DNA of 64,000 nt from CAYFPX01 sp964519895 (GTDB lineage Bacteria; Myxococcota_A; UBA796; CAJQPC01). Shown here one piece after another: positions 42,087-51,347 of the stretch. Each line of letters starts with the position of its first letter. Positions within the stretch are counted from its first letter, which is position 1. Both the position numbers and the translations under genes were made by a program. The stretch spans positions 1-64,000 of the forward strand of contig CAZFLE010000026.1 of the NCBI GenBank assembly GCA_964519895.1. Reading direction: 5' to 3'. Below the pieces are notes generated by a model, which did no database searches, was not told the origin of the DNA, and saw nothing but the letters and a program-made list of their open reading frames with translations.

Positions 42087-42761
42087 GTGTGCGGCCGCTT
42101 CATCCAGACCACCGACGCCGACGTGCTGGCGGCGATCTACCAGATCCCGCTGCCCTTCTCCTTGATGCTTCGCTACAACGCCGCCCCGACCCAGGAGCTG
42201 GCCGTGATCCGGCGGGTCGATCCCGACGCACCCCGCGAGGTCGCCCACCTGCGCTGGGGTCTGGTGCCCTCGTGGGCCAAGCCCGGCAAGCTGCCGACCC
42301 TGATCAACGCCCGGTCCGAGACCGCCGCGGAGAAGCCCTCCTTCAAGCGGGCCCTGGCCCGCCGGCGCTGCCTGGTGCTGACCGACGGCTGGTACGAGTG
42401 GCTGCGCGAGGACAAGGTCAAGCGGCCCTTCGTGTTCCGCCGCCGGGACCGTGCCCCCTTTGTCTACGCCGGCATCTGGGAGCGCTGGTCCCGCGGCGAT
42501 GCGCCCGTGGAGTCGTTCTCGATCCTGACGACCCAGGCCAATGCCACGATGGAAAAGGTCCACCACCGTATGCCGGTGGTGGTCGACGCAGCACACCAGG
42601 ACCTGTGGCTGGATCCCGAGATGACCGACGTGTCCCAGCTCATGAGCCTGCTCGGGCCGTCTGCGGCCGAGGACTGGGAGGCCACCGAGGTCGTGCCCAA
42701 GGTCAACAAGGTCCACAACCAGGGGCCCGAGCTGCTGGAACCGGTGGGGGACCCGGCATAA
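42087..42761 (+). CDS. SRAP domain protein (YedK/HMCES family)
   Basis: A 224-residue SOS-response-associated peptidase-like protein that crosslinks to abasic sites in single-stranded DNA. The catalytic Cys2 is directly after the initiator (MCGRF). Other active-site blocks are RYNAAPTQ, RWGLVPSW, LINARSETAAEKPSF, DGWYEW and HHRMPVV. GTG start. It is 27 nt upstream of hemB, on the same strand. Confidence 0.93.
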   Translation: MCGRFIQTTDADVLAAIYQIPLPFSLMLRYNAAPTQELAVIRRVDPDAPREVAHLRWGLVPSWAKPGKLPTLINARSETAAEKPSFKRALARRRCLVLTDGWYEWLREDKVKRPFVFRRRDRAPFVYAGIWERWSRGDAPVESFSILTTQANATMEKVHHRMPVVVDAAHQDLWLDPEMTDVSQLMSLLGPSAAEDWEATEVVPKVNKVHNQGPELLEPVGDPA

Positions 42762-42788
42762 CGGGACCGGGCCCGGAGCCCGCTCGCC

Positions 42789-43772
42789 ATGCCACACCCC
42801 TTTGAACGCCCACGTCGCAACAGGGCCCACCCCGCCCTGAGAGCGATCACCCGCGAGCATGCGCTCAGCGCCGATCGCTTCGTCTACCCGCTCTTCGTCC
42901 ACGACGTGGGTCACGACGAGCCCATCCCGTCGATGCCCGGGTGCCAGCGGCTGTCGGCTGACGGCTTGCTGCGCGAGGCCGAGGAGGCCCTGGCCGACGG
43001 CATCGGTGCGGTGGTGCTCTTTCCCGCCGAACCAGACGCTCACAAGACCCGTGACGCCCACCACGCCTACGATCCCCACGGCTTGGTCCAGCGCTCGCTG
43101 CGGGCGCTCAAGAAGCGCTTCCCCGAGCTGGTCCTGGTGACCGACGTGGCCCTGGACCCGTACTCCAGTGCTGGCCACGACGGCCTGGTGTCGGCTCGGG
43201 GCGAGGTCCTGAACGACGAGACCCTCGACGTCCTGGTCAAGCAGGCCTTGAGCCAGGCGGTGGCCGGGGCCGACGTGATCGCACCCAGCGACATGATGGA
43301 CGGGCGGGTCGGGGCCATCCGCAGCGCCCTCGACGCCCGCGGCTTCCCCCACGTCGCCATCCTCAGCTACACGGCCAAGTACGCATCGGCCTTCTACGGC
43401 CCGTTCCGGGACGCCCTCGACAGCCACCCGGGCCAGGGCGACAAGAAGACCTACCAGATGGACCCCGCCAACGTGCGCGAAGCCCTGCGCGAAGTCCGGC
43501 TGGACGAGTCCGAAGGGGCCGACATGGTGATGGTCAAGCCCGCCGGGCCCTACCTGGACGTCATCCGGGCCGTGCGCGAGGCGACGACCCTGCCGGTGGC
43601 CGCCTACCAGGTCAGCGGTGAGTACGCGATGCTCAAGGCCGCGTGTGCCCAGGGTTGGCTGGAGGAGCGCCAGGTCGTCCTGGAGAGCCTGCTGGCCATC
43701 CGCAGGGCCGGGGCGGACGCCATCCTGACCTACTACGCCCGCCAGGCAGCCCGGTGGCTCCGAGAGGGGTGA
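42789..43772 (+). CDS. hemB: porphobilinogen synthase
   Basis: A 327-residue 5-aminolevulinate dehydratase of tetrapyrrole synthesis. The Schiff-base lysines are in SYTAKYASAFYGPFR and MVMVKPAGPYLD. The metal site reads DVALDPYSSAGHDG, i.e. Asp instead of the Cys ligands of zinc enzymes, predicting a Mg-dependent type. The length is typical. It probably supplies haem or cobalamin precursors; two B12-dependent radical SAM proteins lie nearby. Confidence 0.96.
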   Translation: MPHPFERPRRNRAHPALRAITREHALSADRFVYPLFVHDVGHDEPIPSMPGCQRLSADGLLREAEEALADGIGAVVLFPAEPDAHKTRDAHHAYDPHGLVQRSLRALKKRFPELVLVTDVALDPYSSAGHDGLVSARGEVLNDETLDVLVKQALSQAVAGADVIAPSDMMDGRVGAIRSALDARGFPHVAILSYTAKYASAFYGPFRDALDSHPGQGDKKTYQMDPANVREALREVRLDESEGADMVMVKPAGPYLDVIRAVREATTLPVAAYQVSGEYAMLKAACAQGWLEERQVVLESLLAIRRAGADAILTYYARQAARWLREG

Positions 43773-43871
43773 CTCTTCGCTGAGTGACGATCAGGGGTCG
43801 GGGTCGGTCACAGTTGGCAACAAGCCCTGGATTGAGGAAGACCCCCGTAGGCGCAGGCGTCCAGATGGGCG

Positions 43872-45194
43872 ATGTTGCCGCCCATGCCCCTCGCCACCGT
43901 CGCCAGCTGCCTGGAGCGCTGGTCCCGAGATCCCCGAGCGGTCCGGTGGACCGTGCAGTACCGGTTCGGGTTCGGTGCGGCCGCGCGGCAGCGCACCTTT
44001 GACTGGTATGCACCTGCGAGTGAGCGGGGGGCGATCGCGGTGCTCACCCGCATGCACAACGGCATCCTGCTCCTGCAGCCCTTGTCCGTGGTGCTGGGCA
44101 GCCCGCTGTCGGAGTCGCGCCTGGTGCCTTGGCTGGACACGATCCGGGCCGTGCACGCCCTGCCCATCTCCCTGACCGAGGACGAGCACTCCGAGCCCCC
44201 GGCCGGGGTGCCTCTGGACCTGCCCGCAGTCCAGCACGCCCGGCCCAAGGCCCAGCGGGGGCTCGCCGTGGGGTTGGACATCGGCGGCACGGGCATGAAG
44301 GTCTGTGCCTTGCGGGGAAACGAGCTCGTCGCCCAGGCCCAGGGCCCGACCTGGCCCGGCGAGCAGGCCGGTCTCCCGTCGCTGGTCGCGCGGGCCCGGG
44401 GGCTCGTCCGCGAGGTCTGTGGTGCCGAGCGGGCCACCTCTCTGGGCGTGGGGCTGGCGTCGCCGATGGGTGTGCACGGCCAGGTCGTCTCGCTGTCTAC
44501 GGTGATGCGCCAGAAGCTCGGCAGTCCGGCGCTGTTGGAGGCCCTGCCGGCGCGGGTGGCCCAAGGGCTGATCGCGGGCCCCGTGGCCAGCTTCAACGAC
44601 CTGGCGAACCTGGGTCGGATGCTCAGCGGCCAGGGCCACCGCAGGCTGCTCAGGCTCCAGATCGGCACGTCCTTCGGCGGGTGCTGGATCGATGCCGACG
44701 GCACGGTCTCGGCGTCGGAGCTGGGCCGGCTGGTGGTGGATCTGTCCCCGGAGGCCCGCCCGCACACCTACCTGCCCCTGAAGGGGGCGATGAAGTCCTA
44801 CCTGTCGAACCACGGCGTGGCCCGGAGCCTGGCGCTGTGGGGAGGCGACGAGCGGTCACCCGCCCAGGTCGGCTTCGCCTGGCGGGACCTCAACCGCGGG
44901 GGGGACCCTCTGGGCGCCGCCCTGGTGTCGTGGACCGGGTCGCTGCTGGTCGGGGCCATTCGCGAGGCCCTGGCGGTGTTGCCCGGCCTGGAGGAGGTGT
45001 CGCTGGGCGGCGGCATGCTCCAGGGCGTCACCGGTCGGCTGGTCGCCCGAGACGTGGTCGACAGGCTGAAGGGCCTGCGCCGTGCGCCGCGGTTCGCGCT
45101 CTCGGCGAACCCCGGCTTCGACGGTGCCATCGCCGCGGCGCAAGCACCGCTCATCGATGCGCCCTTGCGCGGCGTGCGGCGCCTGGTGGGCTGA
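43872..45194 (+). CDS. ROK-family-like protein with N-terminal extension
   Basis: A 440-residue protein. Residues about 130-430 look like an actin-fold ROK sugar kinase/regulator: GLDIGGTGMKVC phosphate loop, GVGLASPMG, a NDLANLGRML block at the catalytic-Asp position, and EVSLGGGMLQGVTGRL near the C-terminus. The ROK zinc-binding Cys signature is not evident, and the first 130 residues are unassigned. The ATG at 43872 is used; 43884 is also possible. A different actin-fold role is possible. Confidence 0.65.
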   Translation: MLPPMPLATVASCLERWSRDPRAVRWTVQYRFGFGAAARQRTFDWYAPASERGAIAVLTRMHNGILLLQPLSVVLGSPLSESRLVPWLDTIRAVHALPISLTEDEHSEPPAGVPLDLPAVQHARPKAQRGLAVGLDIGGTGMKVCALRGNELVAQAQGPTWPGEQAGLPSLVARARGLVREVCGAERATSLGVGLASPMGVHGQVVSLSTVMRQKLGSPALLEALPARVAQGLIAGPVASFNDLANLGRMLSGQGHRRLLRLQIGTSFGGCWIDADGTVSASELGRLVVDLSPEARPHTYLPLKGAMKSYLSNHGVARSLALWGGDERSPAQVGFAWRDLNRGGDPLGAALVSWTGSLLVGAIREALAVLPGLEEVSLGGGMLQGVTGRLVARDVVDRLKGLRRAPRFALSANPGFDGAIAAAQAPLIDAPLRGVRRLVG

Positions 45195-45215
45195 CGGAGA
45201 TAGAGGCCTGGAGCC

Positions 45216-46193
45216 GTGCACGTCTACCGCTGGGACCTGGACAAGACCTACCTGGAGACCGACTTCGACTCCGTCCGGGGACTCCTGCGCTCCGCCCTGG
45301 AGCCGGCCGAGGCCAAGCGCAACGTGCCCGGCTCGGCGGCGCTGCTGCGGGCGCTGTCCAGCCGGACGGGATCCCGGGTCGTGTTCCTGTCCGGGTCACC
45401 CACCCAGATGCGCGAGGTGCTGCAGCGCAAGCTGGAGCTGGACGGCGTGCGCTTCGACGAGCTGCACCTCAAGGACAACCTGGGCAACCTGAAGCGCGGG
45501 CGACTCCGGGCCATCAAGGGGCAGTTCGGGTACAAGCTGCCGGCTCTGTTGCGGGGTCGGGTGGGGCTGGGCCAAGCGGTCACGGAGACCTGCTTCGGCG
45601 ACGACGCCGAGGTCGACGCCCTGGTCTACTCTGTGTTCGCGGACGCCGTCGCCGGGCGGCTGGACAAGGCCGCGGTGAGTCGCATCCTCCAGGCGTCCGG
45701 GGTCTACCCGGACCGCATCGCCCAGTCCCTGGAGCTGTTGGACCAGGTGCCCACGGCCGAAGCGGTGGATCGGATCTTCATCCACCTGGACCGGGGCATG
45801 CCCACGGGCTTCTTCGAGCCGCTCGGGGGCCGGGTCGTGCCGGTGCACTCGTGGTTCCAGGCGGCGCTGGTGCTCTACGGCGACGACCGCCTGGACGCCC
45901 GCGGCGTGCTCGCTGTCGTGCGCGAGGTCAGTCGGACCTCGGGGCTGGACACCACCGGCATCGCCAACCTGTTCCAGGACATCGCCCGCCGAGGCCAGGT
46001 CCCCGTCCAGGCCCTGGAGCGCTTCTCCGACGAGGTCGAGACCGACGAGGAGGACCTGGTCGAAGTGCTGGCAGCCTGTCGCCGTCGCGTGGGCTGGCTG
46101 GGCCCCACGAGCCGCACCAGGCCTCCCCAGCCGCGAGAGGGCATCGACTATCTGGCGCTGGTCAAGGCGTTCGACCGGAAGCACAGCAGCTGA
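45216..46193 (+). CDS. APP1/DUF2183-like HAD-fold protein
   Basis: A 325-residue protein with an N-terminal phosphatase-like domain. RWDLDKTYLETDFD is the D-x-D-K-T motif, FLSGSPTQMREVL motif II, the lysine region lies at LKRGRLRAIKGQFGYK, and ETCFGDDAEVDALVY motif III/IV, as in the phosphatidate-phosphatase APP1 catalytic domain (DUF2183). The C-terminal about 150 residues are unassigned. GTG start, 21 nt after the ROK-like gene. Confidence 0.75.
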   Translation: MHVYRWDLDKTYLETDFDSVRGLLRSALEPAEAKRNVPGSAALLRALSSRTGSRVVFLSGSPTQMREVLQRKLELDGVRFDELHLKDNLGNLKRGRLRAIKGQFGYKLPALLRGRVGLGQAVTETCFGDDAEVDALVYSVFADAVAGRLDKAAVSRILQASGVYPDRIAQSLELLDQVPTAEAVDRIFIHLDRGMPTGFFEPLGGRVVPVHSWFQAALVLYGDDRLDARGVLAVVREVSRTSGLDTTGIANLFQDIARRGQVPVQALERFSDEVETDEEDLVEVLAACRRRVGWLGPTSRTRPPQPREGIDYLALVKAFDRKHSS

Positions 46194-46199
46194 GTGGGC

Positions 46200-48104
46200 T
46201 CAGCGCTTCTTCTTGGGAGAGGGGCGCGTGGAGAACATGGACGCCAGCAGGGCGAGCTCGTCTTCTTGGGCTTCGGTGGAGCCGGCGGCCTCGTCGACAT
46301 TGACCTGGACCCGGGGCTCGTCGTCGGTGAAGAGCTCTGCGGCTTCTTCGTCGTCGAGGAGCTCGGGCAGGTAGTCGCCCTCGTCCTCGAGCTCGTGGAG
46401 CAGTGCCTCGTCTTCGGCCTCGAGCAGGGGCGCCGCTTGGGGGGCCGCGTCCTGTTTGCTCTGCCGTCGACGGGCCTCGAGCTGAGCCAGGATGGAGCTC
46501 ACCGCCCCACTCGGCTCCCGGGATCGGGACCCGCTGTAGGAGTGGCTGACGCTGTCGGCGTCCCCGGCGCGGCTCGCCGAGCCGGGGCCAGCACTCTCCG
46601 CCGCGTCAGCGGGATCCTCGACCCCTTCGTCGGGCTGTTCGGCCAGCTCCGGTGGAGGCTCGAAGAAGATCTCTTCGTCGGGCTCGGGCTCCCACATGAC
46701 GACCTGTTCCCACGCCGGCGCGTCAGCCGGATCGATCTCCCGCAGGATCGAGCCCCGCTGGGACAGGTCGATCAGCACCTCGATGTCGGGCCGATCGCCG
46801 TTGCCCAGCCGGACCACCCGGACCAGGGGCGTGGAGAAGGTCTCGGGCGAGCGAGCGCCGCTCACCACCAGGCCCCAGGACCTGTCGTTGAGCTGCAGCA
46901 GCGTGCCCGGCGGGTACTGCCCCACTTCGTTGACGAAGATCTGGAACAGGTCCGGGTCGTACAGCGTGCCGACCCCGGTCAGCATCCGTCGCAGAGCGCC
47001 GGGGGGCGAGAACATGGGGCCGTCGGGCCGGATGCGGGTGAAGGTGTCGAAGTCGTCGGCGATCTTGACGATGCGGGCGTACAGCGACGGCTTGGGCATC
47101 GCGTCGTAGCGGCGATGGTGTTGCAGGCACACGAGCATGCGCCGGACCTTGGCGGCGTGGAAGCCGCGCTGGCGCAGGAAGGCCCGGGAACCGGCGCTGC
47201 CGTGGCGCTCGAAGGGCGGCGGGTAGCCACCCTCGGAGACGGTGTAGCCGGTGTCGTGGTAGACGGCGGCCACCCCCAGGTCGGACAGGGAGGCCTCGGA
47301 CATGCCCAGGGCCCGCCCGATCAACAGGCTCAGGGACGCGACCTGGACCGAGTGGTTGACGTAGGCGGGCGCTCGCGGATCGTGCCTGGACTCGACCGTC
47401 TGGCCCTGCTTGTCGCCCCCGCCCAGATCGATGAGCTCGGTGACCATGCGCCGGACCGGCAGCGGGTTCGGCGTCCGCTGGGCGCACAGGTTTCCCCAGG
47501 CATCGGACACCAGCCGGGAGCAGCGGGTGTAGACCTGCTTCACCGACCGGTCCATGGACCGGGCGCTCTCGCCGTGCAGCCTGAAGCGGAAGATGGGCGC
47601 CAGCTCGATGAAGCCCAGCCCGGCGTCGTTGAGCTCCTTCTGGAAGATCAGGCGGGGCGAGGTGCCCTCGCGAGGCTTCACGGAGACGAGCTCCAGGAAG
47701 CGCCGCATCTGGACCTCGTTCGGGGCGCTGTGGAACGAGAAGCCGCCGACCTGGTGGCGGCCCATCTCGTCGCCCATCCAGGCCCCGCTGTCGGTCCGCG
47801 CGTCGAAGCGGATGCGGATGTCGTTGACGTAGACCTGGCCCTCGACCATCGCGACGTGGATGGCCCCGAGCAGCCCGATCATGTGACCGACCGCGTCGTG
47901 GAACTCCCGCATGGGCAGCTCGAAGGCCGCGTTGTCCAGGCTGTGGACCTTGGTCAGGCGCAAGAGCCCGGCCAGCAGGAACACCATCGCTTCGCCGCGG
48001 TCCCGGATCTGTGCCGCGAGCTCCTGGTCTTCGCCGGCCTTGGCCTGCTCCAGGGCCTTGCCCAGCTGGAATTGGGCGTCGGCGATCTGGGCGCTGGGAT
48101 CCAT
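46200..48104 (-). CDS. diverged HD-GYP-like signalling protein
   Basis: A 634-residue protein. The N-terminal region (about 35-100) is followed by an HD domain with His251 (VNHSVQVASL), H283-D284 (VYHDTGY), H301, H329-H330 (LQHHRRYD) and D350-D351 (IADDFD). This matches the HD-GYP metal-ligand order, but the HHExxDGxGYP motif is replaced by HHRRYDAMPKP. It may hydrolyse another nucleotide or act as a receptor. Residues about 480-634 are an acidic, low-complexity tail ending PSPKKKR. Only 2 nt separate it from its upstream partner. Confidence 0.75.
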   Translation of the reverse strand: MDPSAQIADAQFQLGKALEQAKAGEDQELAAQIRDRGEAMVFLLAGLLRLTKVHSLDNAAFELPMREFHDAVGHMIGLLGAIHVAMVEGQVYVNDIRIRFDARTDSGAWMGDEMGRHQVGGFSFHSAPNEVQMRRFLELVSVKPREGTSPRLIFQKELNDAGLGFIELAPIFRFRLHGESARSMDRSVKQVYTRCSRLVSDAWGNLCAQRTPNPLPVRRMVTELIDLGGGDKQGQTVESRHDPRAPAYVNHSVQVASLSLLIGRALGMSEASLSDLGVAAVYHDTGYTVSEGGYPPPFERHGSAGSRAFLRQRGFHAAKVRRMLVCLQHHRRYDAMPKPSLYARIVKIADDFDTFTRIRPDGPMFSPPGALRRMLTGVGTLYDPDLFQIFVNEVGQYPPGTLLQLNDRSWGLVVSGARSPETFSTPLVRVVRLGNGDRPDIEVLIDLSQRGSILREIDPADAPAWEQVVMWEPEPDEEIFFEPPPELAEQPDEGVEDPADAAESAGPGSASRAGDADSVSHSYSGSRSREPSGAVSSILAQLEARRRQSKQDAAPQAAPLLEAEDEALLHELEDEGDYLPELLDDEEAAELFTDDEPRVQVNVDEAAGSTEAQEDELALLASMFSTRPSPKKKR

Positions 48105-48106
48105 GC

Positions 48107-49873
48107 TCAGGCCCCGGCCTTGGACTTCTGGTCTTCTGCGATGCGCTGCCGGCGCCGCACGCGGCCCTGGACGGCCCCGTTGTAGAGCGCCTCGTCCTCG
48201 CGATTCAGGTGGGCGATCTGCTTGAGCACGCCGTCGGCGTCGTCGTTGTCGACCAGCGGCAGCCCCGTGACGGCCGCCCAGTTCAGCGCGTGATCGGCAC
48301 CCCGGACACGGCTCAGCAGGCCCTTCGGAAGGCACCAGTCCTTGAAGGCGCTCAAGGCGGCCTCTGGGTCCAGGCGGGCCATGACGCCTCCGATGACCTT
48401 GGCCTCGTCGTCGCCCAGCCGGCCCCCGGAGCGCTCCTTGGCGTGTCGCACCAGGGCCGGGAACATGCGTCGGTCGCCCTGGTGCCCGACGCCCTGGATG
48501 GTGCGGATCCGGACCATCTCCTCGTGGCTGTGGAGCAGCTTGAACGCCACGGCGCGGGTCGTGGCGTTGTACCCGGTCAGCTCGACCACGTGGCAGCACT
48601 CGAACAGGATGTCCATGTCGCCGCTGTTGGAGAGCTCCAGGGCGAGCTTCTGGGCGTCGTCTGGACTGCCGGCGGTCACCGCCCGGAACAGGTCCGCGGC
48701 CACGGAGCCGTAGGACGTCTGGAGGCGCTGAATGACGTACGCGGAGCGGGCGGGCAGCTCCCGGGCGATGAGCTGCCGGATTGTGCGGCGGGAGCGTGCC
48801 GCGCGCTCGGTCTCGAGCAGATCCACCAGGGTCGACAGGTGGTCTCCCGGCAGCTGATCGAGCAGGCGCAGGAAGGACTCGGGCACGGTGTCGGCGTCGG
48901 GCGGCACGGAGTGAACCAGTCGGGCCAGGGCGTTGCGATCGGCGAAGGAGTCGATGAGCACCTGGACGTCGGCGCCGTCCTGGTCGCCGCGGACGGCCAT
49001 CAGCAGCAGGTCCAGCATGCGCAGCAGGTTGTCCAGCTGGCCCTCGGACAGCAGGAAGTCCCGGATCTCGGTCAGCAGGGGCCGGGCCTCGCTGAGGCGG
49101 ACCGGGTCCGTGGGGTCCTGGACCACGGTGAGCAGCTCGCTGACCAGCCCCAGGCAGTCCTCGGGCAGGTGCTGGGAGGTCTCCTCGGAGCGGAGCCGGT
49201 CCAGGGTGGCGTCGGCGATGGGCCGCCACGTGGGCTGATCCTCGCCGGTCAGGTTGGGGTGGGGGAGATCGAAATTCGGCGGGACCCGCACCTCGGCGTG
49301 GTTGGCCAGGCGCTGGTGGGCCAGCTCGAGCCCCAGACCGTCGTCTTCGACCTCGTCCTCGGGCACGAAGCCCTCGACGGCCTCGACGTCGATGTTCTGG
49401 AAGTTGGCCTTCCACAGCAGCGTGACCACGTCGTCCTCGCTGTGGGACAGGCCGGTGTAGCGGATGGAGAGGATCTCCAGGAGCTGCAGGAGCTCGGACC
49501 ACGCCACAGCGGGCTGGACCACCAGGTTGCGCACCCCGTCGCGGAACAGGCGGAAGGCCAGGGAGCGTTCCCGATCCCGCTCCAGGTAGACCACCTCGCG
49601 CTCCGGGGCGAGCACCATCTCGAAGGGACGGACCGCCAGGTGCAGCTCGCCGTGGTGAGCGCCGAAGGCGTGGAAGGCGTCCCGGACCTCCTCGAGGAAG
49701 GTCCGGATGGCGTCGTTGCTCGGGTCGTAGAGTTGGAAGCTTCGGGCGGCCCGCGCAAGGGCCCGGAGCGCGTCGTTGGCCGCCCTGGCACGATCGTCGG
49801 ATCCGAGTTCGGTCTCCTGGTCGTCGGGCGCGCGTACCCCGCTGACCGGGGGTCTGGGATCGTTCGGCTCCAT
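48107..49873 (-). CDS. helical-repeat partner of the HD-GYP-like protein
   Basis: A 588-residue soluble protein. Residues about 30-140 resemble the N-terminal part of the downstream HD protein (a YDPSN motif answering HSLDN there, then a helix and beta-hairpin). The remainder (about 210-580) is alpha-helical with HEAT-like repeats (ALELSNSGDMDILFECCHVV, FKLLHSHEEMVRIRTIQGVG). It ends in a basic segment. The ATG at 49873 is preferred to an upstream start that would add a non-conserved basic stretch. Co-transcribed with the HD gene. Confidence 0.65.
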   Translation of the reverse strand: MEPNDPRPPVSGVRAPDDQETELGSDDRARAANDALRALARAARSFQLYDPSNDAIRTFLEEVRDAFHAFGAHHGELHLAVRPFEMVLAPEREVVYLERDRERSLAFRLFRDGVRNLVVQPAVAWSELLQLLEILSIRYTGLSHSEDDVVTLLWKANFQNIDVEAVEGFVPEDEVEDDGLGLELAHQRLANHAEVRVPPNFDLPHPNLTGEDQPTWRPIADATLDRLRSEETSQHLPEDCLGLVSELLTVVQDPTDPVRLSEARPLLTEIRDFLLSEGQLDNLLRMLDLLLMAVRGDQDGADVQVLIDSFADRNALARLVHSVPPDADTVPESFLRLLDQLPGDHLSTLVDLLETERAARSRRTIRQLIARELPARSAYVIQRLQTSYGSVAADLFRAVTAGSPDDAQKLALELSNSGDMDILFECCHVVELTGYNATTRAVAFKLLHSHEEMVRIRTIQGVGHQGDRRMFPALVRHAKERSGGRLGDDEAKVIGGVMARLDPEAALSAFKDWCLPKGLLSRVRGADHALNWAAVTGLPLVDNDDADGVLKQIAHLNREDEALYNGAVQGRVRRRQRIAEDQKSKAGA

Positions 49874-49983
49874 CCGGTGGACGCGGTGCCTCGTGCCTTG
49901 AGGGGGTCTCCCCCCCCTCGGCACCATGGTACCGCGCCGCCAATCCGGGCGTCAAAGGGCCTCTCAGGCGCGTCTGCAGGCCC

Positions 49984-50622
49984 TCAGATACCCGTGATCC
50001 AGTGGGCGATCGTGCCCTTGAGGCTGCGGGGCACCAGCGGGCTGTCCAACAGCACCAGGGTGATGCACTCGCCGTCGTCGTGGATGTCCAGGTGGTGCTC
50101 GACCGTGTCGTCGGCAACCGCCACGTCTCCGCGCAGGTAGTCAGCCCCGCGGTCGGAGAAGCCGCCCTGGAGCACCAGGTTGTATTCCTGGCCGCCGTGG
50201 GTGTGGCGGGGGATCTCGATGCCTGGGGCCAGACGCGTCAGGCGCACCGGTTGGGGCCCGTAATGCAGGGGCAGGTCCAGCACCTGGACGCCGGGCCAGA
50301 CCTTGCGCCACCGGGGCTGGGGACCCATCAGTCGGCGCAGGGGCGCTGGGAAGATCGGATCGCCCGTGGGCACCGGTCGGGGGGCTGGCGCGGGCTCGTC
50401 CAGCCTGGCGAGCATGGCTTCCAGGCTGCCCGGGGCGAGCTCGGCCCCCGGGAGCTCGGCCAGGAGCTCGCCGCCCACGGCCTCGAGCGTGTCCAGGTGG
50501 GCCCGGGACTCCGGGCTCAGGGTCAGGTGACAGGCTGCGAGCAGGGAGAGGGCCTCGCCGGCCGTGCCCGCTGCGTAGCTGAGCAGCAGCTCCTCGGGGA
50601 TCAGGTGAGTGGGCGTCGTCAT
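49984..50622 (-). CDS. chrR: ChrR-type cupin anti-sigma factor
   Basis: A 212-residue anti-sigma factor partner of the adjacent ECF sigma gene. The C-terminal cupin keeps the zinc ligands of Rhodobacter ChrR almost at the same numbers (H140, H142, E146, H176). In the N-terminal anti-sigma domain H6 and H32 are kept, but the two cysteine ligands (C35, C38 in ChrR) are Ser36 and Ser39 (HLTLSPES). In Rhodobacter the domain zinc is needed for sigma binding, so inhibition or sensing here may work differently. ATG overlaps the sigma stop by 4 nt. Confidence 0.85.
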   Translation of the reverse strand: MTTPTHLIPEELLLSYAAGTAGEALSLLAACHLTLSPESRAHLDTLEAVGGELLAELPGAELAPGSLEAMLARLDEPAPAPRPVPTGDPIFPAPLRRLMGPQPRWRKVWPGVQVLDLPLHYGPQPVRLTRLAPGIEIPRHTHGGQEYNLVLQGGFSDRGADYLRGDVAVADDTVEHHLDIHDDGECITLVLLDSPLVPRSLKGTIAHWITGI

Positions 50623-51185
50623 GGACTGCTCTGCTGGTCTTCGAGCACCTGGCGCAGCCGGATCATGGCCAGCCGGGAGCGGGACTTGATGGTGCCCAGG
50701 GGCACGCCGGTGGCATCGGCCAGCTCCCGCATGGAGCGCCCCTCGAAGTACGAGCTCTGCAGGACCTCGGCCTGTTCCTGGGGAAGGGTGGCCAGGGCCT
50801 GGCGCACGGCGGCGGCCCTGCGGGCCTGGGCGACCTGGGCATCGGTGGCCTGGGTGGGCTGCATGGTCTCGATGATCTCGGTGGCCTCTGGCTCGGGACG
50901 GTTCTCCTTGCGCAGGCGATCGATCCGGCGGTTCCGGGCGATGGTGAAGATCCAGGTGTTGGGGTTGGCCCGGGACGGGTCATAGGTCGGCGCCCGGCGC
51001 CACACGGTCAGCAGGACGTCCTGGGCGACCTCCTCGGCTGTGACCGGGTCTGCGCCGGACCGCATCAGGTAGCGCTTCACCTGGGGGGCGTAGTGGGCGT
51101 ACAAGGCTGCAAACGCCTCCCGGTCCCCATCCTGGGCGATCCGTGCAATCCAGGCCTTGGGGCCAACCGGTGACGTCCCCGACAT
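50619..51185 (-). CDS. rpoE: ECF sigma factor (ECF11/RpoE-ChrR type)
   Basis: A 188-residue extracytoplasmic-function sigma factor. Region 2 (FAALYAHYAPQVKRYLMRSG; AQDVLLTVWRRAPTYDP; NTWIFTIARNRRIDRLRK) and region 4 (ALATLPQEQAEVLQSSYFEGRSMRELADATGVPLGTIKSRSRLAMIRLR) are complete. The adjacent ChrR-like gene places it in the group that controls singlet-oxygen/oxidative responses in Rhodobacter. The ATG at 51185 is chosen for family length; 51248 is possible. Confidence 0.92.
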   Translation of the reverse strand: MSGTSPVGPKAWIARIAQDGDREAFAALYAHYAPQVKRYLMRSGADPVTAEEVAQDVLLTVWRRAPTYDPSRANPNTWIFTIARNRRIDRLRKENRPEPEATEIIETMQPTQATDAQVAQARRAAAVRQALATLPQEQAEVLQSSYFEGRSMRELADATGVPLGTIKSRSRLAMIRLRQVLEDQQSSP

Positions 51186-51347
51186 CGCGCGCAGCCTATC
51201 ACCGCGGTCCTGGGGACTCTGCGGGGGAGGGGGTGTCGCGCTCATCATGCGGGGGTAGGGGTCGGGCGGGCGGCGCCGTGAGCGTGGAGCTGTCGGTCCA
51301 GGTGCTGGGTTCCTTCTGGCAAGGGGTGTGTGGGTTGTTCATCCCCC

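Noticed and set aside
43633..44013. Minus-strand ORF between hemB and the ROK-like gene
   Set aside because: It overlaps the conserved end of hemB and the ROK-like gene start, with shadow-type Arg/Pro composition.
46200..50117. A single 1305-codon minus-strand ORF
   Set aside because: Only its last half (from ATG 48104) encodes a recognisable protein. The 5' half is Arg/Pro/Gly-rich out-of-frame translation over the HEAT-like gene 48107-49873.
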